A stretch of DNA of 64,000 nt from Caulobacterales bacterium (lineage in GTDB: Bacteria; Pseudomonadota; Alphaproteobacteria; Caulobacterales; Parvularculaceae), in contig JACKIL010000004.1 of the NCBI GenBank assembly GCA_020638525.1, positions 62,001-126,000 of the forward strand, read 5' to 3'. The position numbers and the translations under genes were made by a program. Each line of letters starts with the position of its first letter. Within the stretch, counting starts at the first letter, position 1. Below are positions 1-9,086 of the stretch, one piece after another. The notes below the pieces were generated by a model. The model saw only the letters and a program-made list of their open reading frames with translations. It was not told where the DNA came from and ran no database searches.

Positions 1-807
1 CTGCCGGCGGAGATCGGCGGGCTTAACGCTCTCGTTCCGGTCGCGGTCGCGGCGAAGCGCGGATTGCCGCTCATTGATGCGGACGGCATGGGCCGTGCAT
101 TCCCGGAATTGCAGATGGTGACGTTCGCCGTCGATGGCGTCTCGACGAGTCCGCTCGCGGTCTGCAATGAGCATGGCGAATATCACGTCATCAATGCGCG
201 CAACAACAAGGCGTCTGAAGATGCGGCCCGCCGGCTTGTAATCGAAATGGGCGCCGCGGTCGGGGTTTCCTGCTATCCGATGGATGGCGCGACCGCCAAG
301 CGTTCCGCCGTACACGGCACGCTCTCACTCGCTTATGGCATCGGCAAGGCTATCTCCGACGGGCGGCGGCGGGGCGATCCGTTCGACTCTCTGATCGCCT
401 ATCTGAAGTCTACGGACTATTACAACAAATGCGGAATCATCTTCTCCGGCAAGGTCGTCGATCTCGACAGACGGACGGAGAGAGGCTTCACGCTCGGCGC
501 CTGCAAGGTCCTCTCGAATGAGGGCGATGGAAGCGAGCTCGAAGTCATTTATCAAAACGAATATCTGCGCGCGCGCGTCGGCGACAGAACCCTGGCGATC
601 GTGCCTGACCTGACCTGCATTCTCGATGCGGAGACGGCTGAGCCGATTACGACGGAGGGCCTGCGTTACGGCCAGCGCGTCAAGGTGATGGGCGTCAGTT
701 GCGCGCCTGTCATGCGCTCGAAGGCGGCGCTCGATCTGTTCGGGCCGCGGGCGTTCGGGCTCGATGAACCATTCAGGCCAGTCGAAGACCTGATTGTCGC
801 CGCATAG
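1..807 (+). CDS. DUF917 / S-methyl-thiohydantoin desulfurase family protein (partial, 5' end missing)
   Basis: The reading frame is open from the first base, so the gene starts left of the window; 268 codons are visible. The first residues (GGLNALVPVAVAAKRGLP then DADGMGRAFPELQM) are the typical central motif of the DUF917/COG3535 family, which Pfam now names the S-methyl-thiohydantoin desulfurase N- and C-terminal domains. The family is often found beside hydantoinase and hydantoin racemase genes. Here a TonB receptor follows 50 bases downstream on the same strand, and a hydantoin-racemase-family gene after that, which fits uptake and breakdown of a hydantoin-like compound. The family call is firm; the exact substrate is inference. 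Confidence 0.85.
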   Translation: MPAEIGGLNALVPVAVAAKRGLPLIDADGMGRAFPELQMVTFAVDGVSTSPLAVCNEHGEYHVINARNNKASEDAARRLVIEMGAAVGVSCYPMDGATAKRSAVHGTLSLAYGIGKAISDGRRRGDPFDSLIAYLKSTDYYNKCGIIFSGKVVDLDRRTERGFTLGACKVLSNEGDGSELEVIYQNEYLRARVGDRTLAIVPDLTCILDAETAEPITTEGLRYGQRVKVMGVSCAPVMRSKAALDLFGPRAFGLDEPFRPVEDLIVAA

Positions 808-857
808 CGCGCGACGCACTTGTAACGGCGGAGGGGAAGTTAGAGGAGATGAAGGCG

Positions 858-3023
858 ATGAGAAAAACAAGATCGACTTTTCTGGCGGGGGCTGCTTTCG
901 CGGCGCTTTGCAGTGTGGGCGCGCCGGGCGCCGCGTTTGCGCAGGAAGATGAAGCGGTCGACACCATTACGGTGACGGCGCAGTTTCGGGAACAATCGCT
1001 TCAGGAAGTTCCGAACGCGGTGACGGCTTTCACCTCGCAGGACATTGAAGACGCCGGCTTCAGATCGACAAACGACTTTGTGAGCATGACGCCGAACATG
1101 ACGTTCGACGACTCGTTCACCTATCTCAACAGCTTTGTCGTCGTGCGCGGCGTGACGCAAATCAACAACGCCGACTCGCCGGTTGCGATCATTGTCGACG
1201 GCGTGCCGCAGAACAACCAGAAGCAATTCAAGATGCCGCTGTTCGACGTGCAGCAGATCGAAGTGCTGAAAGGCCCGCAAGGCTCTCTTTATGGTCGCAA
1301 CGCCATTGGCGGCGCGATCAACATCGTCACCAAACAACCGTCGAATGAGTTCGAAGGCTTTGTTGGCGGCGGCGTGGAAAACGGCGTTGGGTACAGGGGC
1401 GAAGCAGGCCTTAGCGGACCGATCGTGAAAGACAAGATTCTGTTTCGCGTTGCGGGTTCGTATTACGAAACCGACGGTCTGATCAAAAACGAATATCTCA
1501 ACGAAGATGTCGATGGCGTCGACCATGACTATTCAATCCGGGGCAAGATCGCGATCTTCCCGGTGGAGAATGTCTCCATCGACCTTCGGGCGTCATACAA
1601 TGATTTTCGCGCCGGTTCGAGCTATGACACGATCATCAACAGCTATCTGAACCCGACTTTCCGCAGCGGTAATGACTCGAACGATGTCTTCGCACCCACG
1701 ACGAACATCGCGGGGAAGACCTTCGGCGATATTTTCGAGGCATCCGGCAAAGCGGATATCGATCTCGGCTTCGCGAACGCGACTTATATCTTCGGTTATA
1801 CGGATATTAACGAAGACTACCGCGCCGACCTCGACTTCTCGAACCCGACGCAACCGACCTTCGGGCCGTTCGGCGAATTGGGGCAGGGACAGAATCTCGA
1901 TGTCGAGCTTATCAGCCACGAGCTTCGTTTCGTTTCTCGCGACGATCAGGATTTCCGCTGGATCGTTGGCGCCTACTATCTTGATACGAACCGTTCGTTG
2001 CTAACGCGCGGCTTCCTCGACCTCGATCAGTCGCTCGAGCAGTTCGAGAATGGCGTTATCATCCTCGCGCAGAATGAATCGAACGAAAATACGGCGTGGG
2101 CTTTGTTCGGCCAGGTCGAATACGACTTCACAGACAGGCTGACGGTGCAGTTTGGCGGCCGTTATGACGCTGATGAACGCTATCAGGAATCTCCGGGCGT
2201 GCCGGGCTCCGGACGGTCAATCAAGTTCACCTCGTTCCAGCCCAAGGCGACCGTCAGCTATGACGTGGCTGATGACGCTTTGGCCTATTTCACCTTCAGC
2301 ACAGGTTTCCGTTCGGGCGGCTTCAACGCCCCGTCGGCCATTCTCGGCAGCTTTGATGATGAAGTCCTGAAGAACTATGAAGTCGGCCTGAAGACGCAGT
2401 TCCTCGACGGGCGCGCCACCTTGAATCTCGCCGGTTTCATGTCGAAGAGCGAGGGCTTCCAGTTCTTCTTCGTCGATATCACCACTATCTCGCAAATCAT
2501 CTCCAATCTCGAAGAAGTTGACCTCAAAGGCTTTGACGCGGACTTCCAGCTTCGCGCCACGGACAATGTGACGGTGTATGGCGGCGTCGGCTATACGGAC
2601 TCCGAGATCAAGTCGATCGGGAATGCGGCGCTCGAGTCCTATCTGACGCTCGCTGGCGTCAATCTTGCGAACGTCGTCGGCAGCAAATCGCCGAAGACGA
2701 CCGACTGGACGATCAACTTCGGCGCGCAGGCTGTGCAACCTATCGGCGGCGGCTTGAACGCTGTATTCCGCGCCGACTACGAGTATCAGGGCCAGAAATT
2801 TTGGCAGATCGACAATCTCGATGTGCGTGACCCGATTCATCTCGTGGGCCTGCGAGCCTCGATCGAAAGCGAGCGCTGGACGGCGTCGCTCTGGACAAAG
2901 AACCTTCTCAACGAAGAATATTATGCGGACGTCAACCCGTCCGCCTTCTCCGGCGCGCCGTATGACATCGGCTTTCAGGCGAGACCGCGCACATTCGGCG
3001 CAGACGTGAAGGTTCGGTTCTGA
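858..3023 (+). CDS. TonB-dependent outer-membrane receptor
   Basis: A signal peptide (basic MRKTR, hydrophobic stretch, cleavage near AFA-QE) is followed by a TonB-box-like DTITVTAQ, a plug domain with the signature IEVLKGPQGSLYGRNAIGG, and a 22-strand-type barrel ending in the terminal phenylalanine of outer-membrane proteins. Its length of about 721 residues is normal for a siderophore- or nutrient-type receptor. An ATG nine bases upstream is in frame but touches the AGGAG ribosome-binding site, so the second ATG is the better start. It lies between the DUF917 gene and the racemase gene on the same strand, so it probably imports the substrate of those enzymes (inference). Confidence 0.93.
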   Translation: MRKTRSTFLAGAAFAALCSVGAPGAAFAQEDEAVDTITVTAQFREQSLQEVPNAVTAFTSQDIEDAGFRSTNDFVSMTPNMTFDDSFTYLNSFVVVRGVTQINNADSPVAIIVDGVPQNNQKQFKMPLFDVQQIEVLKGPQGSLYGRNAIGGAINIVTKQPSNEFEGFVGGGVENGVGYRGEAGLSGPIVKDKILFRVAGSYYETDGLIKNEYLNEDVDGVDHDYSIRGKIAIFPVENVSIDLRASYNDFRAGSSYDTIINSYLNPTFRSGNDSNDVFAPTTNIAGKTFGDIFEASGKADIDLGFANATYIFGYTDINEDYRADLDFSNPTQPTFGPFGELGQGQNLDVELISHELRFVSRDDQDFRWIVGAYYLDTNRSLLTRGFLDLDQSLEQFENGVIILAQNESNENTAWALFGQVEYDFTDRLTVQFGGRYDADERYQESPGVPGSGRSIKFTSFQPKATVSYDVADDALAYFTFSTGFRSGGFNAPSAILGSFDDEVLKNYEVGLKTQFLDGRATLNLAGFMSKSEGFQFFFVDITTISQIISNLEEVDLKGFDADFQLRATDNVTVYGGVGYTDSEIKSIGNAALESYLTLAGVNLANVVGSKSPKTTDWTINFGAQAVQPIGGGLNAVFRADYEYQGQKFWQIDNLDVRDPIHLVGLRASIESERWTASLWTKNLLNEEYYADVNPSAFSGAPYDIGFQARPRTFGADVKVRF

Positions 3024-3113
3024 TCTTCGCGTAAGAACAGGGCGGCTGCTGGCGGACGAGACGTCCCCGGCGGCCGCCAGGTGCCCATCGCGGCGGAACG
3101 AAAGGGAGCCCCT

Positions 3114-3869
3114 ATGACGATCGTTCATCTGGTGACGCCGATCATCACGCCGGGCCTTCGTTGCCTTGACGATGTGAAGCCCCTCGAAGAATACGGCATC
3201 GAAATCCGCCAATCGATTCTCGACGCCGGCCCGGCCTCAATCGAGTGCGAGTTTGACGAGGCGCTCGCCGTGCCGGATACGATCAAGCAATGCGTGCTTG
3301 CGGAACGCGATGGAGCGGACGCAATCGTTATTGACTGCATGGGCGATCCGGGCGTCAGGCCCGCGCGGGAAGTCGTGAAGATTCCGGTGCTCGGTCCGAT
3401 GGAAACAAGCATGCACACGGCTGCGATGCTCGGGACAAAGATATCAATCGTCACCGTCGCCGAAAGCGTCGTACCGATGCTGGAAAATCTGGGTCGGCTT
3501 TATGGCGTGAAGGATCGAATGACGCCTATCCGCGTCATCGACCTGCCTGTGCTCGAACTCGACAAGGATATTGAACGCACGAAGGCGCTCTTGAGCGAGG
3601 CTTCGGAAGCGGCGGTGAAGGACGACGGCGCCGACGTCATCATTTTCGGTTGCACGGGTTTCCTTGGTTGCGCGGAGAGCATCAAGGCTCACCTCGCAAG
3701 CCGGAATCTAAATGTGCCGGTGATCGATCCTGTGCCGCTGACGATGATTACGGCTGCGTCGCTCGCGCGCATGGGGCTGACGAACAGCAAGAAGGCTTAT
3801 GCGCCGCCACGTCGCAAGGAGATCAAAGGCTTCAACATTCCGCTGGCGCCGCATGCGATAGCGGGCTGA
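3114..3869 (+). CDS. Asp/Glu/hydantoin racemase family protein
   Basis: The 251-residue product has the two-cysteine layout of cofactor-independent Asp/Glu/hydantoin racemases: Cys75 in VIDCMGDPG and Cys180 in FGCTGFLG act as the acid/base pair in this family. The AAGGGA sequence seven bases upstream favours this ATG over a GTG 33 bases earlier. It closes a three-gene same-strand run with DUF917 and a TonB receptor and is followed by a strong bidirectional terminator. Hydantoin racemase is the likeliest activity because DUF917 and hydantoin enzymes often cluster. A racemase for another amino-acid derivative is possible. Confidence 0.82.
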   Translation: MTIVHLVTPIITPGLRCLDDVKPLEEYGIEIRQSILDAGPASIECEFDEALAVPDTIKQCVLAERDGADAIVIDCMGDPGVRPAREVVKIPVLGPMETSMHTAAMLGTKISIVTVAESVVPMLENLGRLYGVKDRMTPIRVIDLPVLELDKDIERTKALLSEASEAAVKDDGADVIIFGCTGFLGCAESIKAHLASRNLNVPVIDPVPLTMITAASLARMGLTNSKKAYAPPRRKEIKGFNIPLAPHAIAG

Positions 3870-3895
3870 AAGCCGCAATAGTCGTGACAGGGTGA

Positions 3896-3929
3896 GGGCG
3901 CGCGCGGGTTTTCCGGCGCGCCCTTTTTT
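3896..3929. terminator. Bidirectional intrinsic terminator
   Basis: A GGGCGCGC / GCGCGCCC stem is followed by TTTTTT. It lies between the convergent racemase and alanine dehydrogenase genes and could end both transcripts. Confidence 0.75.
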
Positions 3930-3931
3930 CG

Positions 3932-5032
3932 TCAGTAAGCGACGTAAGGCATGCCGACCGCTTCGGCGACCGCACGATGGCGGATCTTGCCTTCGGCGAC
4001 ATTGACGCCATTGCGCAGGCCCGCATCGGCTTCGATCGCGGCCTTGGGGCCGAGATCGGCGAGCTTCAGCACGAAGGGCAGCGTCGCATTGTTGAGGGCG
4101 AAGGTCGATGTGCGCGCGACCGCGCCCGGCATGTTGGCGACGCAATAGTGGATGACGCCGTCGACGACATAAGTCGGGTTCGAATGGGTCGTCGGCTTCG
4201 AGGTTTCGAAGCAGCCGCCCTGGTCGATCGCGATGTCGACGAGCACGGAGCCCGGATTCATCTCTTTCAGCATGTCGCGCGTGACAAGCTTCGGCGCGGC
4301 CGCGCCCGGGATGAGCACGGCGCCGATGACGAGATCGGCTTCAACGACGGCCTGCCGAATGGCGGCGCTCGTCGAATAGGCGATGGTGGCCGCGTTGCCA
4401 TACATGCGGTCGAGTTCGGCGATGCGCGTGAGGTTGCGTTCGAAGACGGTGACGTTGGCGTGGGCGCCGATCGCCATTTGCAGCGCGTGTTCGCCAGCGA
4501 CGCCGCCGCCGAGGATGACGACTTTGGCCGGCGCGACGCCCGGCACGCCGCCGAGAAGAATGCCGCGGCCGCCAGAAGCTTTCTCAAGCGCGTGCGCACC
4601 CGCCTGAATGGACATCCGGCCAGCGACTTCGCTCATCGGCTGGAGAAGCGGAAGGCGCCCGTCGGGCGAGGTCACCGTTTCATAGGCGATGGCGAGGCAG
4701 CCCGACTTGCACAGAGCTTCCGCCTGCGGAATGTCGGCGGCGAGGTGGAGATAGGTGAAAAGCGTCTGGCCAGCCTTCAACATGGCGCATTCCGGCAGTT
4801 GCGGTTCTTTCACCTTCACGATCATTTCGGCGCGCTCGAAGACTTGCTTCGGCGTTCCGACGATTTCCGCGCCCGCTTCGACGTATTGCGCGTCCGTCAG
4901 GTCGACGCCCGAGCCCGCATTCGTTTCAACGAGCACCTTGTGGCCGTGATTGGTCAGTTCGAACACATTCGCCGGGGTGAGCCCGACGCGATACTCGTGG
5001 GTTTTGATTTCCTTGGGGACGCCGATGAGCAT
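3932..5032 (-). CDS. ald: Alanine dehydrogenase
   Basis: This enzyme interconverts L-alanine and pyruvate plus ammonia with NAD(H). The 366-residue product starts with the family hallmark MLIGVPKEIK and keeps the catalytic Lys75 (VKVKEP) and His96 (YLHLA). Its Rossmann glycine motif GGGVAG is at 175-180. The frame stays open a further 399 bases upstream, but the chosen ATG has a GGAGG five bases before it and matches the family N-terminus. It is divergent from an Lrp-type regulator with about 100 bases between them, the classical arrangement in which the regulator responds to alanine and activates ald. Confidence 0.96.
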   Translation of the reverse strand: MLIGVPKEIKTHEYRVGLTPANVFELTNHGHKVLVETNAGSGVDLTDAQYVEAGAEIVGTPKQVFERAEMIVKVKEPQLPECAMLKAGQTLFTYLHLAADIPQAEALCKSGCLAIAYETVTSPDGRLPLLQPMSEVAGRMSIQAGAHALEKASGGRGILLGGVPGVAPAKVVILGGGVAGEHALQMAIGAHANVTVFERNLTRIAELDRMYGNAATIAYSTSAAIRQAVVEADLVIGAVLIPGAAAPKLVTRDMLKEMNPGSVLVDIAIDQGGCFETSKPTTHSNPTYVVDGVIHYCVANMPGAVARTSTFALNNATLPFVLKLADLGPKAAIEADAGLRNGVNVAEGKIRHRAVAEAVGMPYVAY

Positions 5033-5134
5033 GAAAGCCTCCATTTTCTTGAGGAGGACGATATTCGACACCTCGTGAAATATCCTGTATATTCTGCGCC
5101 TTATTGGTTCTATGGGAGAACAGGGTTCGTCAAA

Positions 5135-5629
5135 ATGGCAGAAGGAAAGAACGAAATTCTTCCACTGGACGAATTTGACGTGAAAATCCTCCGGGCGCTC
5201 CAGCGGAACTGCAAGGCGTCTTTCAACGATATAGCGGCCGAGGTGGGCCTGTCGCCCTCCGCCTGCCACAAGCGGCTGAAGGCGATCGAGGAAAGCGGGA
5301 TCATCTCCAGCTATGTGGCGATCATCGCTGAAGAGAAAGTCGGCCTGAAGACGAACGTCTTCGTGCAGGTTACGTTGAAGAGCCAGAAAGAAGAAACGCT
5401 GACAGCCTTTGAAAATTCCGTCAGCCGCCATCGTGAGATCATGGAATGCTATCTGATGGCGGGGCTATCCGATTACATGCTGCGCATTCTCTGCAAGGAC
5501 GCAGAAGATTACGAGCGGATCCATAACCAGATCCTCACGCGGCTGCCAGGCGTCGACCGGGTGCTGACGAATTTCGCGATCCGCAAGGTGCTGCGGCGAA
5601 CGGCGGTGCCGGCGCTACCCGAAGCGTAA
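5135..5629 (+). CDS. Lrp/AsnC family transcriptional regulator
   Basis: The 164-residue protein has an N-terminal winged helix (LDEFDVKILRALQ, then FNDIAAEVGLSPSACHKRLK) and a C-terminal RAM/AsnC ligand-binding domain ending near residue 155. Its divergent position next to alanine dehydrogenase suggests that it controls that gene in response to an amino acid. The frame runs open far upstream across the antisense strand of ald, but that extension is a GC-rich shadow. This ATG is the first that gives a normal Lrp N-terminus. Confidence 0.93.
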   Translation: MAEGKNEILPLDEFDVKILRALQRNCKASFNDIAAEVGLSPSACHKRLKAIEESGIISSYVAIIAEEKVGLKTNVFVQVTLKSQKEETLTAFENSVSRHREIMECYLMAGLSDYMLRILCKDAEDYERIHNQILTRLPGVDRVLTNFAIRKVLRRTAVPALPEA

Positions 5630-5641
5630 GCGTTCCGCTTT

Positions 5642-7255
5642 CTAGGTCAGCCCCAATCCGCCGGGGTTCATCAGGCCAGCCGGATCGACGCTCTTCTTGA
5701 AGTCTTTAAGCGTCTCCCACACGGCGGGCGATTGCAGCGCTGATTCGTAGTCGTAATATTTCCCGATCTGGAAATGGTAAGGGTGAAGCGCGTCGACTCG
5801 CTCGACGAGGCGGCGGCGCAGATCGAGCGCGAAAGCGCGTGTTTCCTTGTTTTCCGGTTTCGCTTCGAACTCCGGCCTGCGCTCGGGCGAAAGCTGCGCG
5901 AGGCGCAAAGGGTTCGGCCGGTCCGCCCAGTAGATGATCGGCTCTATGCCGAAGCCGCCTTTATTGGTGAGGAACAGCCGCGTCCAGGTGACGCCGTGCT
6001 TCTTCATCGCGGCTTCGTTCTCCGCAAAGAAGTCCTCGACAGCGGCGTGGAGGGAGCTCGCCTTTGAGAGAACGACGCCGCAATTGGTCGGGATGGTGCA
6101 CTCGCCATTCATGCCGATCATCAGCTTTTCAATCGGCACGTAAGGTTGCGCGCGAAAGGCGATGGCGAGCGAGGTCGGCAGCTTTACGCCGCCATGGCGG
6201 CGCATCACCTTCCCGGCGGCGTGCGCCATGCGATCCGCCGTAGGCTGATCGAAGGCGTCGATCATGCTGAAGGTGGAGTAAGGCCATTTGAGGAGGTAGC
6301 TCATGCCGCCGGGCCGCGCGAGCGAGAGGAGATTGAGGAAGCCCTTGAGCTTGCTCGGCGCTGTCGCGATCACCTGTTTCGCCATCGCCTGCGCTTCCGC
6401 CTGGCTTGGCTTCTGGTTCGCGAAGAGCTGGTGATGGTATTGGCTGAACGCCATGTTGCTCGCCATCACGCCCATGCGTTCCGTCTCGCAAAGCGCGGCG
6501 ACAAGGTCTTTCGCCGTCCTGAAGCCGTAGCAGACGAACGCCGTGCCCTTGGGCTTTTCCATCAGGCGGAAGACGGCTTTCGTCTTTACGCCGAAAACGC
6601 CGGCGTCGTGCGTGAAGAGCCCGGTGAGGTCCGGCCCGTAGCTGCGCAGCACCGGATGCTCCGGGTTCGTCGCAAGCGCGCCCGTGAGCATGATGCGTCC
6701 GTCACCGAGAACGACTTCGAGGCCCATGAGATCGTCGGTGATGTCGCCGCGCCCGTGGCCGAGCGCGTTGTTTCCAAGCCCGCCGCCAATCGTCGCCGCA
6801 ATGCCCGACATCGTGCCCATGCACCCGATGCGCAGCCCGGTTGGCAGGAGCGCTGCGTGAACTTCCGCCCAGGTGGCGCCCGGTTCGATCTCAACGAGGC
6901 GGTCTTCCGCGTTGATGCGGATGGAATTCATCCGCTTCATATCGAGGATCGCCGTGTTCTCGTCGCGCGGCGCATAGCCGAGCGTGTAGGACATGCCGCC
7001 GCCGCGTGCGGTGAGGGCGATGCCTGTCTCTCCCGCTGCGCGCACGATCTGCGAGACTTCCTGCGTCGTGCGCGGACGGATGATCGCGATCGCTGTCGAG
7101 AGCGGAATTTCGCTGAAATCGACGGAGTAGAGCTTTCGCGAAGCCTCGTCCGTGAGGAGGTTCTCCGCACCGACAATGCCGCGCGCGCGAGCGAGAAAAG
7201 AGCCCGCATCGACGTGCGCCGCCCGCCGCCCTTCAGCGGCTGTCACAGTGTTCAT
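5642..7255 (-). CDS. FAD-linked oxidase (PCMH/VAO-type FAD-binding domain)
   Basis: The 537-residue product carries a PCMH-type FAD-binding domain (roughly residues 45-240) with ARGGGMSYTLGYAP and GTMSGIAATIGGGLGNNALGHGRG. The C-terminal substrate domain ends in SVDPAGLMNPGGLGL, as in D-lactate/glycolate-type and vanillyl-alcohol-type oxidases. No signal peptide is visible. A GGAGG lies nine bases before the ATG. It is the last gene of a leftward operon behind two cupin genes (gaps of about 50 bases), so it probably oxidises a hydroxy-acid or phenolic intermediate of that pathway. The substrate cannot be read from the sequence. Confidence 0.85.
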   Translation of the reverse strand: MNTVTAAEGRRAAHVDAGSFLARARGIVGAENLLTDEASRKLYSVDFSEIPLSTAIAIIRPRTTQEVSQIVRAAGETGIALTARGGGMSYTLGYAPRDENTAILDMKRMNSIRINAEDRLVEIEPGATWAEVHAALLPTGLRIGCMGTMSGIAATIGGGLGNNALGHGRGDITDDLMGLEVVLGDGRIMLTGALATNPEHPVLRSYGPDLTGLFTHDAGVFGVKTKAVFRLMEKPKGTAFVCYGFRTAKDLVAALCETERMGVMASNMAFSQYHHQLFANQKPSQAEAQAMAKQVIATAPSKLKGFLNLLSLARPGGMSYLLKWPYSTFSMIDAFDQPTADRMAHAAGKVMRRHGGVKLPTSLAIAFRAQPYVPIEKLMIGMNGECTIPTNCGVVLSKASSLHAAVEDFFAENEAAMKKHGVTWTRLFLTNKGGFGIEPIIYWADRPNPLRLAQLSPERRPEFEAKPENKETRAFALDLRRRLVERVDALHPYHFQIGKYYDYESALQSPAVWETLKDFKKSVDPAGLMNPGGLGLT

Positions 7256-7303
7256 GGCGCCGTTTCCTCCGCTTGCTTTCAGCTTGTTATGTAAGGCGCG
7301 GGA

Positions 7304-8140
7304 TCAGTCGAATGTCGGCAGGCCGACGATGAAGAACTCCGTTTCGAGGTCCGCCTTGAGGCCCGCGCTTTCGCCGCGCTTTACTCTGAAGGCGGAAAGG
7401 GCGCCATAAGGTTCGCCGTTCGCGTAACCTTCGCCGCTCATGGCGCAGACGACGAGCGGGCGCTCCGACGCCTTGAGGTCGAAGCTCGCGCCTGCTTGCA
7501 CCTTCATCATCTTTATTTCGAGCCCGCGCTCATTGAACCGGCCGAGGGATTTTTCCTCGACGCCGCTCGCGCCGCGAACCGGGAGGTAGTCGAAGCTCGC
7601 CGGGTCCATGATAATCGGAAAGACATAGCGCGGCTTTGAATAGCGAACAGGCTTGCCGTTCACATATTCCCAGACGGCTTCATACCCGTCCTGCTTGCGC
7701 CTGCCGCCATGTTCGGGAGCCCAGGAGAAAACGCCGTCTTCGAAACTGCCTTTCGCCTGCAGCTCTTTCGCGCCGAGGCGCAATTGGCGCTGGCTCATGT
7801 AACCCTGGCCGCTCGGTCCGGCGAGCTGGAGAAGCAAGGTTTCCGACCCGTCGCTTCCCTTTTGCGTGTAGTAAGTGCCCTCGCAGAAATAGGCGACCGT
7901 GCCTTCTTCCTGAATGTGGTCGGGACCGTATTGCATCTCGCCTTTGAGGACGAAACGGATCTGTTCGAAATTGTGCCGGTGGCGCGGCGTTTTGTATTCC
8001 TCTTCGGTCGTCACGATGGTGAGGATGAAGTTGTCCTTCGTTCCTTCTTCGCCGACGAGAAGGTGTTCGAAAGCGATCCCGTCATTGCGATGGGCCGATG
8101 CGCCTTCGCGTTGCGCGTTGCTGCGGTGTGCGACTGCCAA
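7304..8140 (-). CDS. Double-cupin domain protein, paralogue of the upstream gene
   Basis: The 278-residue protein has an N-terminal cupin with metal-ligand spacing TPRHRHNFEQIRF and a C-terminal cupin-like half with SERPLVVCAMSGEG. It is clearly related to the next gene upstream: shared PRHxHNFxQ, GTxxYFxEGxxY and a common WExxxGxP segment. The start codon appears to be TTG. It lies in the middle of a three-gene operon with the other cupin and an FAD oxidase. Cupins in catabolic operons are often dioxygenases, isomerases or sugar/phenol-modifying enzymes; which applies here is unknown. Confidence 0.8.
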   Translation of the reverse strand: MAVAHRSNAQREGASAHRNDGIAFEHLLVGEEGTKDNFILTIVTTEEEYKTPRHRHNFEQIRFVLKGEMQYGPDHIQEEGTVAYFCEGTYYTQKGSDGSETLLLQLAGPSGQGYMSQRQLRLGAKELQAKGSFEDGVFSWAPEHGGRRKQDGYEAVWEYVNGKPVRYSKPRYVFPIIMDPASFDYLPVRGASGVEEKSLGRFNERGLEIKMMKVQAGASFDLKASERPLVVCAMSGEGYANGEPYGALSAFRVKRGESAGLKADLETEFFIVGLPTFD

Positions 8141-8195
8141 AACGTGTCTCCCTCAATATCGCTGCGCGTTTCCTCAAAGGGGCGGCGGCGTTTTG

Positions 8196-9050
8196 TTATG
8201 CGACCAGCATTGCGGCGCTTTCGCCGAATTGCGGCGTCAGAATGTAGACGAGCTCCGTCGGCGTTGCGGCGGTGAGCGATAGGCCCTTGTCGCCGTCCAT
8301 CGCCGCCGCGCTTCCCGCGCGATAGGCTTCCTTCCCGATGACGCCGGTGCCTGACAAAACGTAGTAAAGCGCGCGCGGATTACAGGCATGTGTCGCTTTC
8401 GGCTCGAGTTTCAGGAACCCGAACTCGATAGCGCGCTCTGCGAAAGCGCCGATGCGGCGCGCTTCGACGCCGGGTTCGACCGTCGGCGTCCATTCATAAT
8501 GGGAAGCGTCTGCGATAATCGGCGTGCGGAAGCGCGGGCGAGGATAGACGAGCGGGCGGCCCGCCATCTTCTCCCAGATCGCTTCGTATGCGTCTTTGTT
8601 GTGCTTGCGGCCCTCTTTATCCGTCCACGTATAGACGCCGCCGGAAAATTCACCTTCCTTTGAAAGCGCCGCGTGGCCCGCTTCAAGCTGTTCGTAATGC
8701 ATGAAACCGGCGCCGCTTGCGCCGCCGCCCTGCAGAAGCAGCGTGACGGAGCGCCTGACAGCGCGCTGTTCATAGGAAACGCCTTCGGGGAAGTAGCCGA
8801 TGGTTCCCTGTTGCTGGACTTCGTCTTTGCTGCGGCCGTAACCGAACTCGCCTTCGACCATGTATCGGACCTGGTCGAAGTTATGTTTGTGGCGGGGCGT
8901 CGTGTAATCGCCATCCATCAGCACAAGGCTCAGCTCGTAATTGTCCGGCGCGCCGGCGCGCCCGCGCAGGAGCCGCTTGTTCATTGCGCTTCCGGGGCGA
9001 TGCTGGGAAAATGGCTGCCAATCAACGGCTTGCGAGTCGGCGAGACGCAT
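8196..9050 (-). CDS. Double-cupin domain protein, first gene of the cupin/oxidase operon
   Basis: The 284-residue product has the cupin motif TPRHKHNFDQVRYMVEGEFGYG in the N-terminal half and a second cupin fold in the C-terminal half around LYYVLSGTG. A TTG 30 bases upstream would extend the frame, but that codon lies inside the palindromic operator at 9070-9080, so the ATG giving MRLADSQAVDW is preferred. The gene diverges from a GntR regulator and heads the operon cupin-cupin-FAD oxidase. Function beyond the cupin fold is not recognisable. Confidence 0.82.
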   Translation of the reverse strand: MRLADSQAVDWQPFSQHRPGSAMNKRLLRGRAGAPDNYELSLVLMDGDYTTPRHKHNFDQVRYMVEGEFGYGRSKDEVQQQGTIGYFPEGVSYEQRAVRRSVTLLLQGGGASGAGFMHYEQLEAGHAALSKEGEFSGGVYTWTDKEGRKHNKDAYEAIWEKMAGRPLVYPRPRFRTPIIADASHYEWTPTVEPGVEARRIGAFAERAIEFGFLKLEPKATHACNPRALYYVLSGTGVIGKEAYRAGSAAAMDGDKGLSLTAATPTELVYILTPQFGESAAMLVA

Positions 9051-9069
9051 GAAGAAAGCCCCGGAATTG

Positions 9070-9080
9070 TTGTCAGACAA
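9070..9080. promoter_or_regulatory. GntR-type operator, site 1 (TTGTCAGACAA)
   Basis: An 11-base palindrome fitting the FadR-subfamily pattern TNGTNNNACNA. It sits between the divergent gntR gene (six bases from its ATG) and the cupin operon (20 bases from its ATG), so one bound dimer could control both. The same 9-base core recurs at three other promoters of this block. Confidence 0.75.
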
Positions 9081-9086
9081 AATCTT

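Noticed and set aside
3977..5134. Long plus-strand frame joining the antisense of alanine dehydrogenase to the Lrp gene
   Set aside because: It is the GC-rich mirror of ald; only the last 164 codons are a real Lrp protein.
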